From Candidatus Jettenia caeni (GTDB lineage: Bacteria; Planctomycetota; Brocadiia; Brocadiales; Brocadiaceae), in NCBI GenBank assembly GCA_000296795.1, contig BAFH01000003.1, forward strand, positions 1,674,401 through 1,738,400: a stretch of 64,000 nucleotides of DNA, in the 5' to 3' direction. The notes below the pieces were generated by a model. That model did no database searches, had not been told where the DNA came from, and saw nothing but the letters and a program-made list of their open reading frames with translations. Shown here piece after piece: positions 7,602 through 16,600 of this stretch; position 1 is the first letter of the stretch; every line of letters starts with the position of its first letter. A program made the position numbers and the translations under genes.

Positions 7602-7680
7602 AGGTTCAAACCGATTCAGCCGTTTAAGCTGTTTCATCGGTAACGGCTTGATCGGCTTAAGCGGCTGTAACGGCTGGAAC
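7602..7680 (+). repeat. 9-bp repeat tract 7
   Basis: About eight units (AGGTTCAAACCG, ATTCAGCCG, TTTAAGCTG, then GTAACGGCTTG, ATCGGCTTAAGCGG, CTGTAACGG), both orientations, between tube and chaperone genes. Last tract in the phage; none is seen further downstream. Confidence 0.8.
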
Positions 7681-7702
7681 AAAATATTTAACAGGAGACT
7701 CT

Positions 7703-8176
7703 ATGAAGACGTACACGATTGGCAGTAAAACCTATGTGCAAAGGCCGCTTGTACTTGGGCAGGTGAAGCAACTGATGGATATTATACGCGGGGTTGTGAT
7801 TCCGCAGGTGATTACGATACCTGCGCTGATCGATATGTTTGGTGACCGTCTGAGCCTGGCGCTTGCGGTTGTTATCACGGAGGAGGGGAAGCCAGTGAAG
7901 GATAAAGACATTGAGATGGCAGCGATGGAGATTGAATACGAAATTATGCCGGAGCAGATTTTGGAGATTATAGATGATTTTTTTTTCATCAACCAGATAG
8001 CGTTACTCTTTCAAAGAGTAATCACGGTAATCAAGGGCATACAGGACAGGATGACTGGGTTGAGCAGGTGTGCGTCATCCTCAGTAAAGGAGACATCACC
8101 CGGCGGGATGCCATCCTCTGGGGATATACTCTCAGGGAATGCCAGCCATACATCAAATACTGTCTCCGCGATGTGA
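7703..8176 (+). CDS. Tail assembly chaperone, frame-0 product
   Basis: 157 residues with a good AGGAGAC site. Residues 1-95 (MKTYTIGSKTYVQRPL to about EIIDDFFF) look like a genuine helical chaperone; after that the frame-0 sequence turns low complexity (SSSVKETSPGGMPSSG), as if not under protein selection. It stands between tail tube and tape measure, where siphoviruses encode the G/GT chaperone pair that loads the tape measure protein. A T-run slippery site sits at residue ~92, and a second open frame at -1 continues to 8349. See the next two entries. Confidence 0.75.
   Translation: MKTYTIGSKTYVQRPLVLGQVKQLMDIIRGVVIPQVITIPALIDMFGDRLSLALAVVITEEGKPVKDKDIEMAAMEIEYEIMPEQILEIIDDFFFINQIALLFQRVITVIKGIQDRMTGLSRCASSSVKETSPGGMPSSGDILSGNASHTSNTVSAM
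7981..7987 (+). promoter_or_regulatory. Probable -1 ribosomal frameshift site (T_TTT_TTC)
   Basis: A run of nine T (7978-7986) followed by C gives the heptamer T TTT TTC in the correct phase (codons TTT at 7982-7984, TTC at 7985-7987). Slippage by -1 enters a frame with no stop until 8349. This is the classic form for the conserved frameshift in tail assembly chaperone genes. Confidence 0.6.
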
Positions 8177-8349
8177 TGTTCCGGGAGGCTGTGCTGGCGT
8201 TTATGGGGGTGAAGGATGAGGATACAGGTGCGCAAGGCGTTTTGGTGAAAAACCGGGGTGAGTATTGTAAGGGCGTGGATCTGGAAGCGTGTAGGAGGTA
8301 TTTTGGTGAGGCGATTTTAGAACGGGTGTGTGCTACGTGTCCGAATTAA
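7984..8349 (+). CDS. Tail assembly chaperone, -1 frame extension (T part of G-T)
   Basis: In the -1 frame the sequence is open from the T-run to TAA at 8349, about 121 codons. Its later part (ITRRDAILWGYTLREC, AVLAFMGVKDE) looks like real protein while the overlapping frame 0 does not. Joined to residues 1-94 of frame 0 it gives a protein of about 215 residues, similar to the longer gpGT form that binds the tape measure. An independent start (GTG at 8068, no clear ribosome site) is less likely. Confidence 0.6.
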   Translation, partial: FHQPDSVTLSKSNHGNQGHTGQDDWVEQVCVILSKGDITRRDAILWGYTLRECQPYIKYCLRDVMFREAVLAFMGVKDEDTGAQGVLVKNRGEYCKGVDLEACRRYFGEAILERVCATCPN

Positions 8350-8540
8350 AGTGAAAGACAAATAAGGATGAAAATCACAAAAACGATAAAGCATATGACG
8401 GGAATTTCTTTATACATATGTCTTAAAGACTTTTGTGGTATTTTTATTTCTTTTGTGGCATACCGATTAAAAGCCCTTTTACACGAAAGATGTGAATACA
8501 GTGCGCCAAGAATTGTAATAAAAAATAGAATAGCTTCCAT
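8346..8540 (-). CDS. Small two-helix membrane protein, antisense to the tail operon (moron candidate)
   Basis: 64 residues: hydrophobic helix at 3-16 (AILFFITILGALY), a basic middle (CKRAFNRYATKEIKIPQKSLRH) and a second helix at 47-64 (IPVICFIVFVIFILICL). It is transcribed opposite to every surrounding phage gene and is AT-rich. A near-consensus promoter (TTGACT, 17 bp, TGGTATAAT) ends 6 bases before the ATG, so the message would be leaderless or nearly so. Such independently promoted small membrane genes in late operons are typical morons, often superinfection exclusion proteins; that role is inference. Confidence 0.6.
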   Translation of the reverse strand: MEAILFFITILGALYSHLSCKRAFNRYATKEIKIPQKSLRHMYKEIPVICFIVFVIFILICLSL

Positions 8541-8546
8541 GCAAAC

Positions 8547-8575
8547 ATTATACCAGAAGGATATATATGAGTCAA
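8547..8575 (-). promoter_or_regulatory. Sigma70-type promoter for the antisense membrane protein
   Basis: Read leftward: -35 TTGACT (8575-8570), 17-bp spacer, extended -10 TGG TATAAT (-10 at 8552-8547). Transcription should begin at about the A of the ATG (8540). The -35 overlaps the first codons of the tape measure gene on the other strand. Confidence 0.7.
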
Positions 8576-10489
8576 CGAGTAGAAGTAATTATTGGTTGTA
8601 TTAATGATGCGCGTAAGGCGCTTCAGGAAGTTACTTCATCTTTTCAGAGCTTCGTGGCAAAGATTGCCGTATGGAATTATTCCCTAAGAAGCGCATATCA
8701 AGGTGTTGAAAAAGTTCTTGATATATTAGTTGTCAAAACTGCCGATGTTGGTGATTCATTGTATAAGATGAGTCAAAAGACTGGTATCAGTGTTGAAGAA
8801 CTCTATAAGTTGAAATCTATTGCAGAACTATCAGATGTAAGTTTAGATGAATTGGCTGTTACTTTTGGTGTTTTCTCAAAAAACTTACTCGATGCGAAAA
8901 CAAAGGCAGGTGATGCGAGTACGATATTTAAGGCGTTGGGGATTGATACGGCAAAACCTCTCAATCAAATCCTTTACGATCTTGCAAAAAGATTTTCAGA
9001 AATGCAGGGTGGTGAGGAGAAAATGGCGCTTGCCATGCAGCTATTTGGCAGAAACGGACAAAATATAATCCCGGTATTAAACGATCTGGCCAGTGGTATG
9101 GATAATATAACAAGCGCATTCACAGAGGAGTCTGCACAGGCGGCAAGCGTCTTTAATGATAACATAACAACCCTTAAGAGAAACTTAGAAGAATTTAGTT
9201 TTGTGATAGGTAACGAACTTATTCCAAAACTGAATACATTATTCGATGTATTAAATTCAAAGGCGGTAAAAAGCCTTGCACCACTTCTTCATGGATTTGC
9301 AGCAATTGGGTTGATTAACAAAGGAATTAACACAGCGTTAGATTATACACTCGGTAAGGAAATTCCAGAGATTAACCCCCCTATTGAATCACACGAGAGG
9401 AAAATCCCACCTCCGGATGTTATGTCTGAGAAGAAAACCCAACAAATGGCAAACGAAAGACGGAAATGGATGGAATGGGAGTGGGCGTATGCGGATACGG
9501 TGGACCGGGCGGGACAGGAGATCCTTGACAGCTACGAAAAGCGGGACAGGGCAGTCAGGGAGCACACCCAGACGCTCCAGGCAGCCCGGGAGGCGGAGAT
9601 CAACCTGCAGCTCAAGGAGATCGACCTTGCGGAGCAGGAGTTTCGGATTTCAAAGGCAGGGGCGGCGCAGGAACGGATACGGCTCAATGAGGAACTTCTC
9701 CGGATACAGGCCGAATACCTGGCGCAGCTCGATAAGATCAAGGACCCGGCGAGCTGGTATGCGCAGAAGAACGCAATTGATCAGACGAAAGAGTCGCTCG
9801 TACAGCTCAATTTTGTCCTGAAGGAACAAACCGGGACCTTTGGCGATGGGCTCTTACAGGGGATCAATGCATTTACCAACGAGTTAAACACCGCATTCCA
9901 GCACGGGGTTGACTTTGCGGGGCAGTCGGCCCAGGCGATAGAGAGCGTCTTTTCTGACGTCCTCTTCGATGCCATGCGGGGCGAGCTGCAATCGTTTGGC
10001 GATTACTGGCGGAACTTTTCCCAGTCGATCATGAGGATGATATCGGAGATGGTAGTAAAGATGCTTATGATGAAGGCGCTTATGGCGATGGGGTTTGGAG
10101 CAATGGGCAGCGGGGCAGGCGTGGCAATGGGAACGATGGGGACAACGAGTCCGGCATCCGCTTATTTTCATAAAGGGGGGTATATTCCTCGTTTTCACGC
10201 AGGGGGCCTTTTGGGTGATGAAGTGCCAGCGATCTTACAGAAGGGTGAATACGTGGTGAGCAGGAAGGGTGTGGAAGGTGTGGGGGTGGATACCCTGGAC
10301 AGGATCAACCGGGGGAAGGGTGTTCCCGCATCGGCGCCGGAACGCGCGCCAACAATCATTAATCATATTACGGTACAAGCCATGGATGCCGAGTCTTTTG
10401 CGGTGTTTGCGCAAAAGAACAAGGGGATCCTTGCAAATGCGGTAATGAGTTCGGCAAACAACAATCATCCGATCAGAAGGGGAAGATAA
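8567..10489 (+). CDS. Tail tape measure protein
   Basis: 640 residues, the usual place after the chaperone. N-terminal helical half includes VGDSLYKMSQKTGISVEELYKL and AMQLFGRNGQNIIPVL, patterns typical of tape measure proteins; a long charged coiled coil spans ~300-420; hydrophobic Gly/Ala/Met-rich segment ~500-530; C-terminus with GGYIPRFHAGGLLGDEVPAIL and KGEYVVSRK, the standard tape-measure end motif (GE.V..R). Start ATG 8567 behind AAGG. Codon use changes sharply: 8350-9440 is AT-rich, after ~9450 GC-rich, suggesting a recombination joint inside the gene. It is short for a tape measure, implying a short tail. Confidence 0.85.
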   Translation: MSQRVEVIIGCINDARKALQEVTSSFQSFVAKIAVWNYSLRSAYQGVEKVLDILVVKTADVGDSLYKMSQKTGISVEELYKLKSIAELSDVSLDELAVTFGVFSKNLLDAKTKAGDASTIFKALGIDTAKPLNQILYDLAKRFSEMQGGEEKMALAMQLFGRNGQNIIPVLNDLASGMDNITSAFTEESAQAASVFNDNITTLKRNLEEFSFVIGNELIPKLNTLFDVLNSKAVKSLAPLLHGFAAIGLINKGINTALDYTLGKEIPEINPPIESHERKIPPPDVMSEKKTQQMANERRKWMEWEWAYADTVDRAGQEILDSYEKRDRAVREHTQTLQAAREAEINLQLKEIDLAEQEFRISKAGAAQERIRLNEELLRIQAEYLAQLDKIKDPASWYAQKNAIDQTKESLVQLNFVLKEQTGTFGDGLLQGINAFTNELNTAFQHGVDFAGQSAQAIESVFSDVLFDAMRGELQSFGDYWRNFSQSIMRMISEMVVKMLMMKALMAMGFGAMGSGAGVAMGTMGTTSPASAYFHKGGYIPRFHAGGLLGDEVPAILQKGEYVVSRKGVEGVGVDTLDRINRGKGVPASAPERAPTIINHITVQAMDAESFAVFAQKNKGILANAVMSSANNNHPIRRGR

Positions 10490-10491
10490 GC

Positions 10492-10839
10492 GTGGCCGCT
10501 TTTCCGTCTATTAAACCTAACTATTCTGTTATTGAGACCTATTCTTTCAATACGCATATCATCAACTATGGGAACAAGGTGGAGCAGCGCATTAAAATGA
10601 ACTCTGCGGCGCAAACGATATTCAGACTGCGCTGGGAGGCGCTGAGCAATGCGGATAAGGCGACCATACAGGCATTCTTCGTGGCGCGGGGCGGGGCGTT
10701 TGAGTCGTTTGCCTGGACAAACCCGGTTGATAATGTGGCGTATACGGTGCGATTCAAGGAAGACGCTATGAATGCGGAGTATTTTTCGTATCAGCTTTGG
10801 AATTTACAGGAGATTGAGTTTATTGAGGTGAGTGGGTGA
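10492..10839 (+). CDS. Distal tail / minor tail protein (DUF2460 or gpM-like)
   Basis: 115 residues, GTG start at 10492, two bases after the tape measure stop. Sequence starts AAFPSIKPNYSVIETY and has FFVARGGAFESFAWTNP in the middle and FSYQLWNLQEIEFIE at the end; the FF..RGG...F.W.DP pattern is typical of small tail-tip proteins found directly after tape measure genes (gpM and DUF2460 types). Beta-rich. Function by order and motif. Confidence 0.65.
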   Translation: MAAFPSIKPNYSVIETYSFNTHIINYGNKVEQRIKMNSAAQTIFRLRWEALSNADKATIQAFFVARGGAFESFAWTNPVDNVAYTVRFKEDAMNAEYFSYQLWNLQEIEFIEVSG

Positions 10840-10991
10840 GATCTAACGATAAGGAATTTGTAACGATACGGGTCGGTATCAGGAAGGATCAGCTCCATAC
10901 GATTGTGGAGATGAAGAAAAAGACAGGAAAAACCTTGTCACAGATCGTACGGGAGTTTTGCGATTATGGCATGAGCGCAAGAAGGGGATAG
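10836..10991 (+). CDS. Small ribbon-helix-helix-like protein
   Basis: 51 residues, starting with GTG that overlaps the preceding TGA (GTGA), so coupled. The sequence VTIRVGIRKDQLHTIVEMKK followed by GKTLSQIVREFCDYG has a beta strand and two helices as in ribbon-helix-helix (CopG/Arc) DNA-binding proteins. Ends 11 bases before the next start. A DNA-binding protein inside a tail module could be a late autoregulator or a remnant. No family search was possible. Confidence 0.5.
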   Translation: MRSNDKEFVTIRVGIRKDQLHTIVEMKKKTGKTLSQIVREFCDYGMSARRG

Positions 10992-11002
10992 GGAGAGAAA
11001 CT

Positions 11003-11896
11003 ATGGCAAGGATATGGAATTTTGTAGGAAAGTTTGGAAGCGCAGGGAGCGGAAATGGACAGTTTAATACCCTTTGCGCTATTCAAGTGTCAGGAAGCTA
11101 TATTTATGTTTCAGATCGTGGAAATGCAAGAATTCAGGTTTTTAATAAAACAACCTATTCCCATGTCGCAAATATTTCATTGCCAAACAGTGGGATTCCT
11201 TATGATCTTGATGTAGATAGTACTTATATTTACGTTACAGATACAGTAAATAAGAAAATGCATATTTTTAAAATTCAAGATTTCTCCTTACATGCTAGCT
11301 TTACAATAAGAGAATATACAAGTACTGGCGGCATAGTTACTGTTTTCTGTGTTAGCAATGCATACATATATACAGTCTCACGATCATGGGGCAATGAGCC
11401 TTATATGTATATCTATAACCAAGGAACATATACGCAAGCTAATTATTATTCACTTTCAGTAGCCGCCTTTAATTGGCATGATATGAATCTTCCCTATAAA
11501 GAAATAGAAGCCTACGTAACCGCCAATACTATGGCAGGTATTTCTACGCCATTAGGCAATATTGGTATAAATGATGGTTTTAACGCAGTAGCAATGGACT
11601 CCAATTACATCTATATAGCTCGACCTTACGCCAACTTGATTGCAGTTTATAATAGGTCTACATTAGCGTTTTGCGAGAATTTTGGCAGTGGAGGAATTAA
11701 TAATGGCCAGTTTAACACTCCAACATTTATCGCTGTCGACCTTTCTACATCCCGGATATTTGTTGTAGATAGTAACAATAATCGCATCCAGGAATTTGAA
11801 TTGGTGATTGGGGAGGCTCCTGCCGCTCCATCGGGATTAACTGCTAACGATATAGGGGGAAGGTCAGTTCAGCTTAATTGGGTAGATAACTCATGA
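11003..11896 (+). CDS. NHL-repeat beta-propeller tail protein, 5' part of a split gene
   Basis: 297 residues from ATG 11003 (site GGGAGAG). Opens with GKFGSAGSGNGQFN, then repeated NHL units: YIYVSDRGNARIQVF, YIYVTDTVNKKMHIF, and at the end IFVVDSNNNRIQEF. NHL propellers bind proteins or glycans and here probably form a receptor-facing domain. After ~270 a fibronectin type III domain begins (APAAPSGLTANDIGG...VQLNWVDNS) but stops at TGA; its second half continues in the next gene at -1 phase. So this is either a frameshifted gene or a pair translated by ATGA coupling. Confidence 0.7.
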   Translation: MARIWNFVGKFGSAGSGNGQFNTLCAIQVSGSYIYVSDRGNARIQVFNKTTYSHVANISLPNSGIPYDLDVDSTYIYVTDTVNKKMHIFKIQDFSLHASFTIREYTSTGGIVTVFCVSNAYIYTVSRSWGNEPYMYIYNQGTYTQANYYSLSVAAFNWHDMNLPYKEIEAYVTANTMAGISTPLGNIGINDGFNAVAMDSNYIYIARPYANLIAVYNRSTLAFCENFGSGGINNGQFNTPTFIAVDLSTSRIFVVDSNNNRIQEFELVIGEAPAAPSGLTANDIGGRSVQLNWVDNS

Positions 11897-13152
11897 GCGC
11901 AGAAACAGGATTTGAAATACAGAAATCGAGTGACGGGACAAACTGGATTGCTATTGCACGGGTAGGGGCGAATATTACCACATATACAGACAACCAGGCT
12001 GTCCCTCTCCAGACAAACTATTACCGTGTACGGGCATTCAATGGTCAGTCTCCTGAACAGACCTATTCTCCCAATGGATTCTCTTCCTATTCGAACACAG
12101 TGAATATAACTCCTGCGGGAATGACGGGCGAAGTAGGGTTTAAGGTAGAGAGAAAAAGAAATGACGAAGGAGGCTTTTCTGCCTTAGTTACAAAAGGACA
12201 GAATGTAACCACTCATACAGATGGTCCTCTTGACGACGACTATACATATCAGTATCGGGTTAAGGCCTATAACTCTATAGGAGAGAGTTCCTATAGTAAT
12301 GTGGTAACTATGGGGATTATAGATTTTACTGCCACGGAATTAAAACTCGCCGAACTTTACAAGGTTCTCCTGGATGATGGTACGTATCTCTATTATACGT
12401 CTCATGATGCAAACCTGATATATGAGGGAAATACCTATGTGGCGATTCCCATAAAGCGGTCAGAGATTAATTTTAATAGCAACTTGCAAATAGATAAGGT
12501 GGATATTGAGTGTGGTCTTGTCGGGATAACGGTAGGGGCAAACGCATATACTATTTCTCAAGTGATTGAGCGTGGATGGCTTGAGAGAGCACATGTATGG
12601 ATATATCTTGTTGACTATACAACGTTAATAAGCCACAAACTTCTGTTCGATGGGTATACAACAGGAAGGATTGGTTATAATCAGGGAACGCTCCAGGTTG
12701 AATGTAATTCGACTCTTGATAAGTTAAACGCTATGTTTCCCAAGAAAATATATTCCGAGGATTGTCAGCATGCTTTATACGACACGTATTGCGGTCTCAA
12801 TAAAGCGGATTATGTTGAATCAGGAACGATTGCTTCTGTTACTGACAAGTTCCGTGTCCATGCGGCAATCTTTCAGTACTCGGCGCATGCTTCGGGGTAT
12901 TGGCTGGGGGGAGAGGTGAAATTTACTTCGGGGGATAATGTCAATGTGCGCAGGTCGATAAAGAGTCATGGCGATGGCTATGTGGATGTTCGGGTGGCGT
13001 TTCCGGATACGATTGTGGTTGGCAATACGCTTCAGGCGTATCCGGGGTGCGATAAGAAAGGCGAGACCTGTGAGGATAAGTTTGATAACTATGAGAACTT
13101 TTTTGGGTTTGAGTACATTCCGAAACCGGAGATATTGTATGGATACTCATAA
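11893..13152 (+). CDS. FnIII plus DUF2163/BR0599-like tail hub protein
   Basis: 419 residues; ATG overlaps the previous TGA (ATGA). Begins with SAETGFEIQKSSDG, exactly the second half of the FnIII domain begun upstream; a second FnIII-like unit ends near 140 (YRVKAYNSIGESSYSN). The remaining ~280 residues match the DUF2163 plus phage BR0599 layout: LYKVLLDDGTYLYYTSHD, IPIKRSEINFNSNL, then a Cys-containing part (DTYCGLN, GCDKKGETC) and FFGFEYIP near the end. These proteins belong to the distal tail/baseplate of gene-transfer-agent-like and siphoviral tails and precede an NlpC/P60 peptidase, as here. Confidence 0.75.
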   Translation: MSAETGFEIQKSSDGTNWIAIARVGANITTYTDNQAVPLQTNYYRVRAFNGQSPEQTYSPNGFSSYSNTVNITPAGMTGEVGFKVERKRNDEGGFSALVTKGQNVTTHTDGPLDDDYTYQYRVKAYNSIGESSYSNVVTMGIIDFTATELKLAELYKVLLDDGTYLYYTSHDANLIYEGNTYVAIPIKRSEINFNSNLQIDKVDIECGLVGITVGANAYTISQVIERGWLERAHVWIYLVDYTTLISHKLLFDGYTTGRIGYNQGTLQVECNSTLDKLNAMFPKKIYSEDCQHALYDTYCGLNKADYVESGTIASVTDKFRVHAAIFQYSAHASGYWLGGEVKFTSGDNVNVRRSIKSHGDGYVDVRVAFPDTIVVGNTLQAYPGCDKKGETCEDKFDNYENFFGFEYIPKPEILYGYS

Positions 13153-13257
13153 CGAAAGTTGTGAGTTGTGAGTTGTGAGTTGAAAGTTTCAATTCATAAT
13201 TCACAATTCACAATTCACACAGGATGGAGGTGGTGATCTACGGATACTCATAACGAA
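13141..13257. repeat. Insertion of a short hairpin repeat between two copies of a 16-bp sequence
   Basis: GGATACTCATAACGAA occurs at 13141-13156 and again at 13242-13257, 101 bp apart. Between them lies a TTGTGAGTTGTGAG... stretch followed by its approximate complement (...AATTCACAATTCAC), forming an imperfect hairpin. Just before the second copy stands GAGGTGGTGATCTAC, which resembles the end of the hub gene (its own version of the YGYS stop). The layout suggests a duplication at the insertion point or a recombination with a related phage. Confidence 0.75.
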
Positions 13258-13674
13258 GCGGCGATAAAAGAGGTTGCGCGGGCATGGGTTAATAAACGGT
13301 GGATTCATGGCCAGGCGCTGAAGTCCGAAGGGGCTGACTGCATCCAGTTTATTGTCGCTGTGGCGAAAGAGCTTGGCTGGCTTCCTGCGGACTACAAGAC
13401 CATAAAGTATGCCCGTGATTGGTCATTGCATAACAATCGCTCTATTCTCCTGGAAGAAATAAGCAAAGTCTGTGTCGAGGTAAGGTTTGCCTCGCTTGAC
13501 GAATTAAGGGCGGGAGACGTCCTTGTTTTCATGAACGGGCAAACGTCCGGATATGGAGGGATTTATATCGGCGAAGGCCGTATGATTCACGCTCACATAC
13601 GGCACGGAATACAGGAAGACCCGGTTTCACGGTATCAGGAAAAATTAAATTCTGTCTGGAGGGTATCCCGGTGA
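13240..13674 (+). pseudogene. NlpC/P60 cell-wall peptidase, start codon displaced
   Basis: The frame encodes about 144 residues with the NlpC/P60 catalytic Cys in EGADCIQFIVAVAKELGW, a GDVLVF strand and the catalytic His in GGIYIGEGRMIHAH. These tail-tip peptidases open the wall during DNA entry. Upstream no ATG, GTG or TTG exists in frame between the stop at 13234-13236 and residue ~40 (GTG 13360, which would lose the Cys). The natural start, ATG GAT ACT CAT AAC at 13139, now precedes the inserted repeat and is out of frame; at the second copy the codon is ACG (13240), behind GGAGG. Either the gene is inactive or starts at ACG. Confidence 0.65.
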
Positions 13675-16600
13675 GTCTTGGGCAAATCGGAGGGGGGATA
13701 GGCGGCGCTGCAGCAGGGGCGATGATAGGTTCAATAATCCCAGGCATTGGGACCGCAATGGGCGCTCTTATAGGTTTTAGCCTGGGTTCTATGGTGGGGG
13801 GAATAATTGACCCCCCAAGTGTTAAGACTCAAAAAGTCAGACCCGCAGGCATAGACTTGCAAACCAGCGAATACGGACGAGCGATCCCGTATATTACCGG
13901 AACCCGAAAGGTGGCGGGGAACTGCCTTTGGATAGGGAATTTCCAGTCGCATAAACACAAGAGAGATACGGGAGGAAAAGGCGGCGGCGGTGGAGACCCT
14001 GTTTATTACACCTATACCGTGTCTGTTGCGTTCGGGTTGTGCATTAATCAGTGCGCATTAATCCGCGCATGGGCAGGAAAAAAAGAAATCAATATCAATA
14101 GTATGACGTTTTACGATAGCACTCAGACAGCGCCTAACGCTCACATCCAGAGTATCCTTTCAGCGTCAGGAAAGACACGGTTTCCTGTCTGGAAAAAACT
14201 CTGTTATGTGGTTCTCCAGGATTATGACCTGGGAGAAAACAATATCATTCCCAACTTTACCTTTGAAATATCCCGCGGCGGGGTTAGCTACCGAAGTTTG
14301 GAATATACATCAAAATGGGGAACTGCGGGCAGTGGAAACGGACAACTCGACACCCCTACGTTTATCCGTGAAAACGGCGATAATCTCTATGTGTGCGATT
14401 CGGGGAATGGGCGTATTCAGAAATTCAGCATGTCGGGGACGTTCCAGAAGGTTATTATCGGCGGGCTTAATTCTCCTGGCGGGTTTGAAGCAGAACAGCA
14501 CTATATCTACATAGCAGAGACAGGGGCGGACAGGGTTCTCTGGTGCGCAATAGCAAATGGAAACATTAATCAGGAAGTAACGATAACTTCTCCCCGAGAT
14601 ATTACCTCAGTAACGCTCTATAAGAAATTTGTTATCGGGTACTCCGGAGGGCAAACAAAGCTTTATAAACTTGAGTATGTTTATCAGAACGAGCATTCAT
14701 ATCTCTGGGAAATAACCTCAACAACCAGTCTGGGCGCATGGGTCGGGACAAGTATAACATGGGATGGGACATATCTTTACATTGCAGACAGCACGAACAA
14801 TCTGGTAAAGAAATATACCCAGAACGGCGTACTTATATCCTCATTTGGAGGGTCCGGAGAAGGAGACGGTCAGTTTGATAAGCTCTTTGGCGTATACGCT
14901 TCACGGGGGAATATTTATAATTATATCTATTGCGTAGATCACAAGACAACGACATCAAAAAACAGGCTTCAAGTCTTCACACCGGCAGGGGCATTTGCCG
15001 TTGGAGCGGGAAGCTTTGGGACAGGAAACGAGCAATTTGACGACCCTTCCGGCGTTGTTGTAAAGGATGGGTATATTTATGTCTGTGATACAAATAATAA
15101 CAGGGTACAGAAATTTATTGATACGAGGAAAGGCGGTGTATCATCATATCCATCCGATGTTTCACAAGACATCCTGACGAATGATTTTTATGGCGCCGGT
15201 CTTCCGGCGGGTGATCTGAACCTGGATACTTTTACTGAAACGACAAACGCATGCACTGCCGATGATATGGCGCTGGACGTGCTGTACGACAGACAACAGA
15301 GCGTACTGGATGTATTACAGAACATCATCGCCCACCATGACGGGATAATTACGTACTACGACGGAAAGATTAACCATATCCAGCCAAATGAAAATTCAGC
15401 TTCAGTAGCGACCCTGAATGAAGCTGATTTCGTAAAACAGAACGGCTCCCCGTATATCAGCATTTCCAACGAAGGAGTTAACAGTACTTTCAACAGGGTA
15501 GTGGCAGAATATATCAACGAGGAAAAGGAATATACGCCAGCGACAACCTATGCGGATGACATGCCGGACATAGACCGGAACGGGTTAAACGAAATCACGA
15601 TCAATCTTACCGCTTTCAACACGCACGCAAGGGCAAATAAAATGGCTCAGCGCATCCTGAACAAGTTCCGCTCAAACCTTAAAATCTATCAGTTTAAATT
15701 AGGAATCAAGACTTTTGACACGACAGGAATTATCCCTGGCGCTGTTGTCACCATAAATGACGCCCTCACAGAAAACAGTTCCCGAAAAGTCAGGATTCTC
15801 TCCATGACAATAGAGCAAGGGTATATTTTAGTTATCGAGGCAAAGGAAGAAATCCCTCAAAACTATCAGGTGGTTGTCATAGGAAGCGGGAACAAGGAAA
15901 GGACAGACCTTCCCCAGCTTACAGACCCGGCAAGTAGCGTCCTTGCCCCTATGGTTTTTGAAATACCGGCGCTATGGACAAACGCAAACGCGTATCTGGT
16001 GACATACACTGCTCCGGACGAGGTTCAATGGGCAGGGGCTTCCCTGTACCGGTCATATCTTCAAACAAGCGGTTATCAGGGATTAGGGATAAGCAGAAAA
16101 GACGGAGTAACGGGGATTGTTGTTGGCGTAGGAGAGGCTTCCGGAGGAATAAAATATATAGACGTTGCGTTACATTCTGATGAGACGCTTGAGTCTGCAA
16201 CGGATTTTGATGAGCTCATATCCACGCCAGGATTAAACTTAGCAGTAGTTTCAACAAGCGTTAAAAACACGTATCTGCGATTTGCGACCGTTGAATTGAT
16301 CGATACAAACGTGTGGAGATTGAGCGAACTCATCTATGACCTTGTTGACTTTCCGGCAAAGAATTCCTACGGGAATATTGTTGCCGGAAACATCTTTGCG
16401 TATCTGGAGGACAGACCATTCCGGAAGAGACTTCAGGAGACGGAACTGGACAGGAAACTCTATTTTAAAATCTCCAGTTTTAACACAAAAGGAGTTGGCC
16501 AGGATTTATCGGAAGTGGATTCCCTGACGCTTGAGGCAACTGCCCTGGCAAGCAAACCGCTTTCTCCAGGCAACATAAAAATCAACGGTTTAGGAATAGA

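Noticed and set aside
8368..8604. Plus-strand frame opposite the small membrane protein
   Set aside because: No ribosome site, overlaps the tape measure start in another frame; the minus strand has the promoter and protein-like content.
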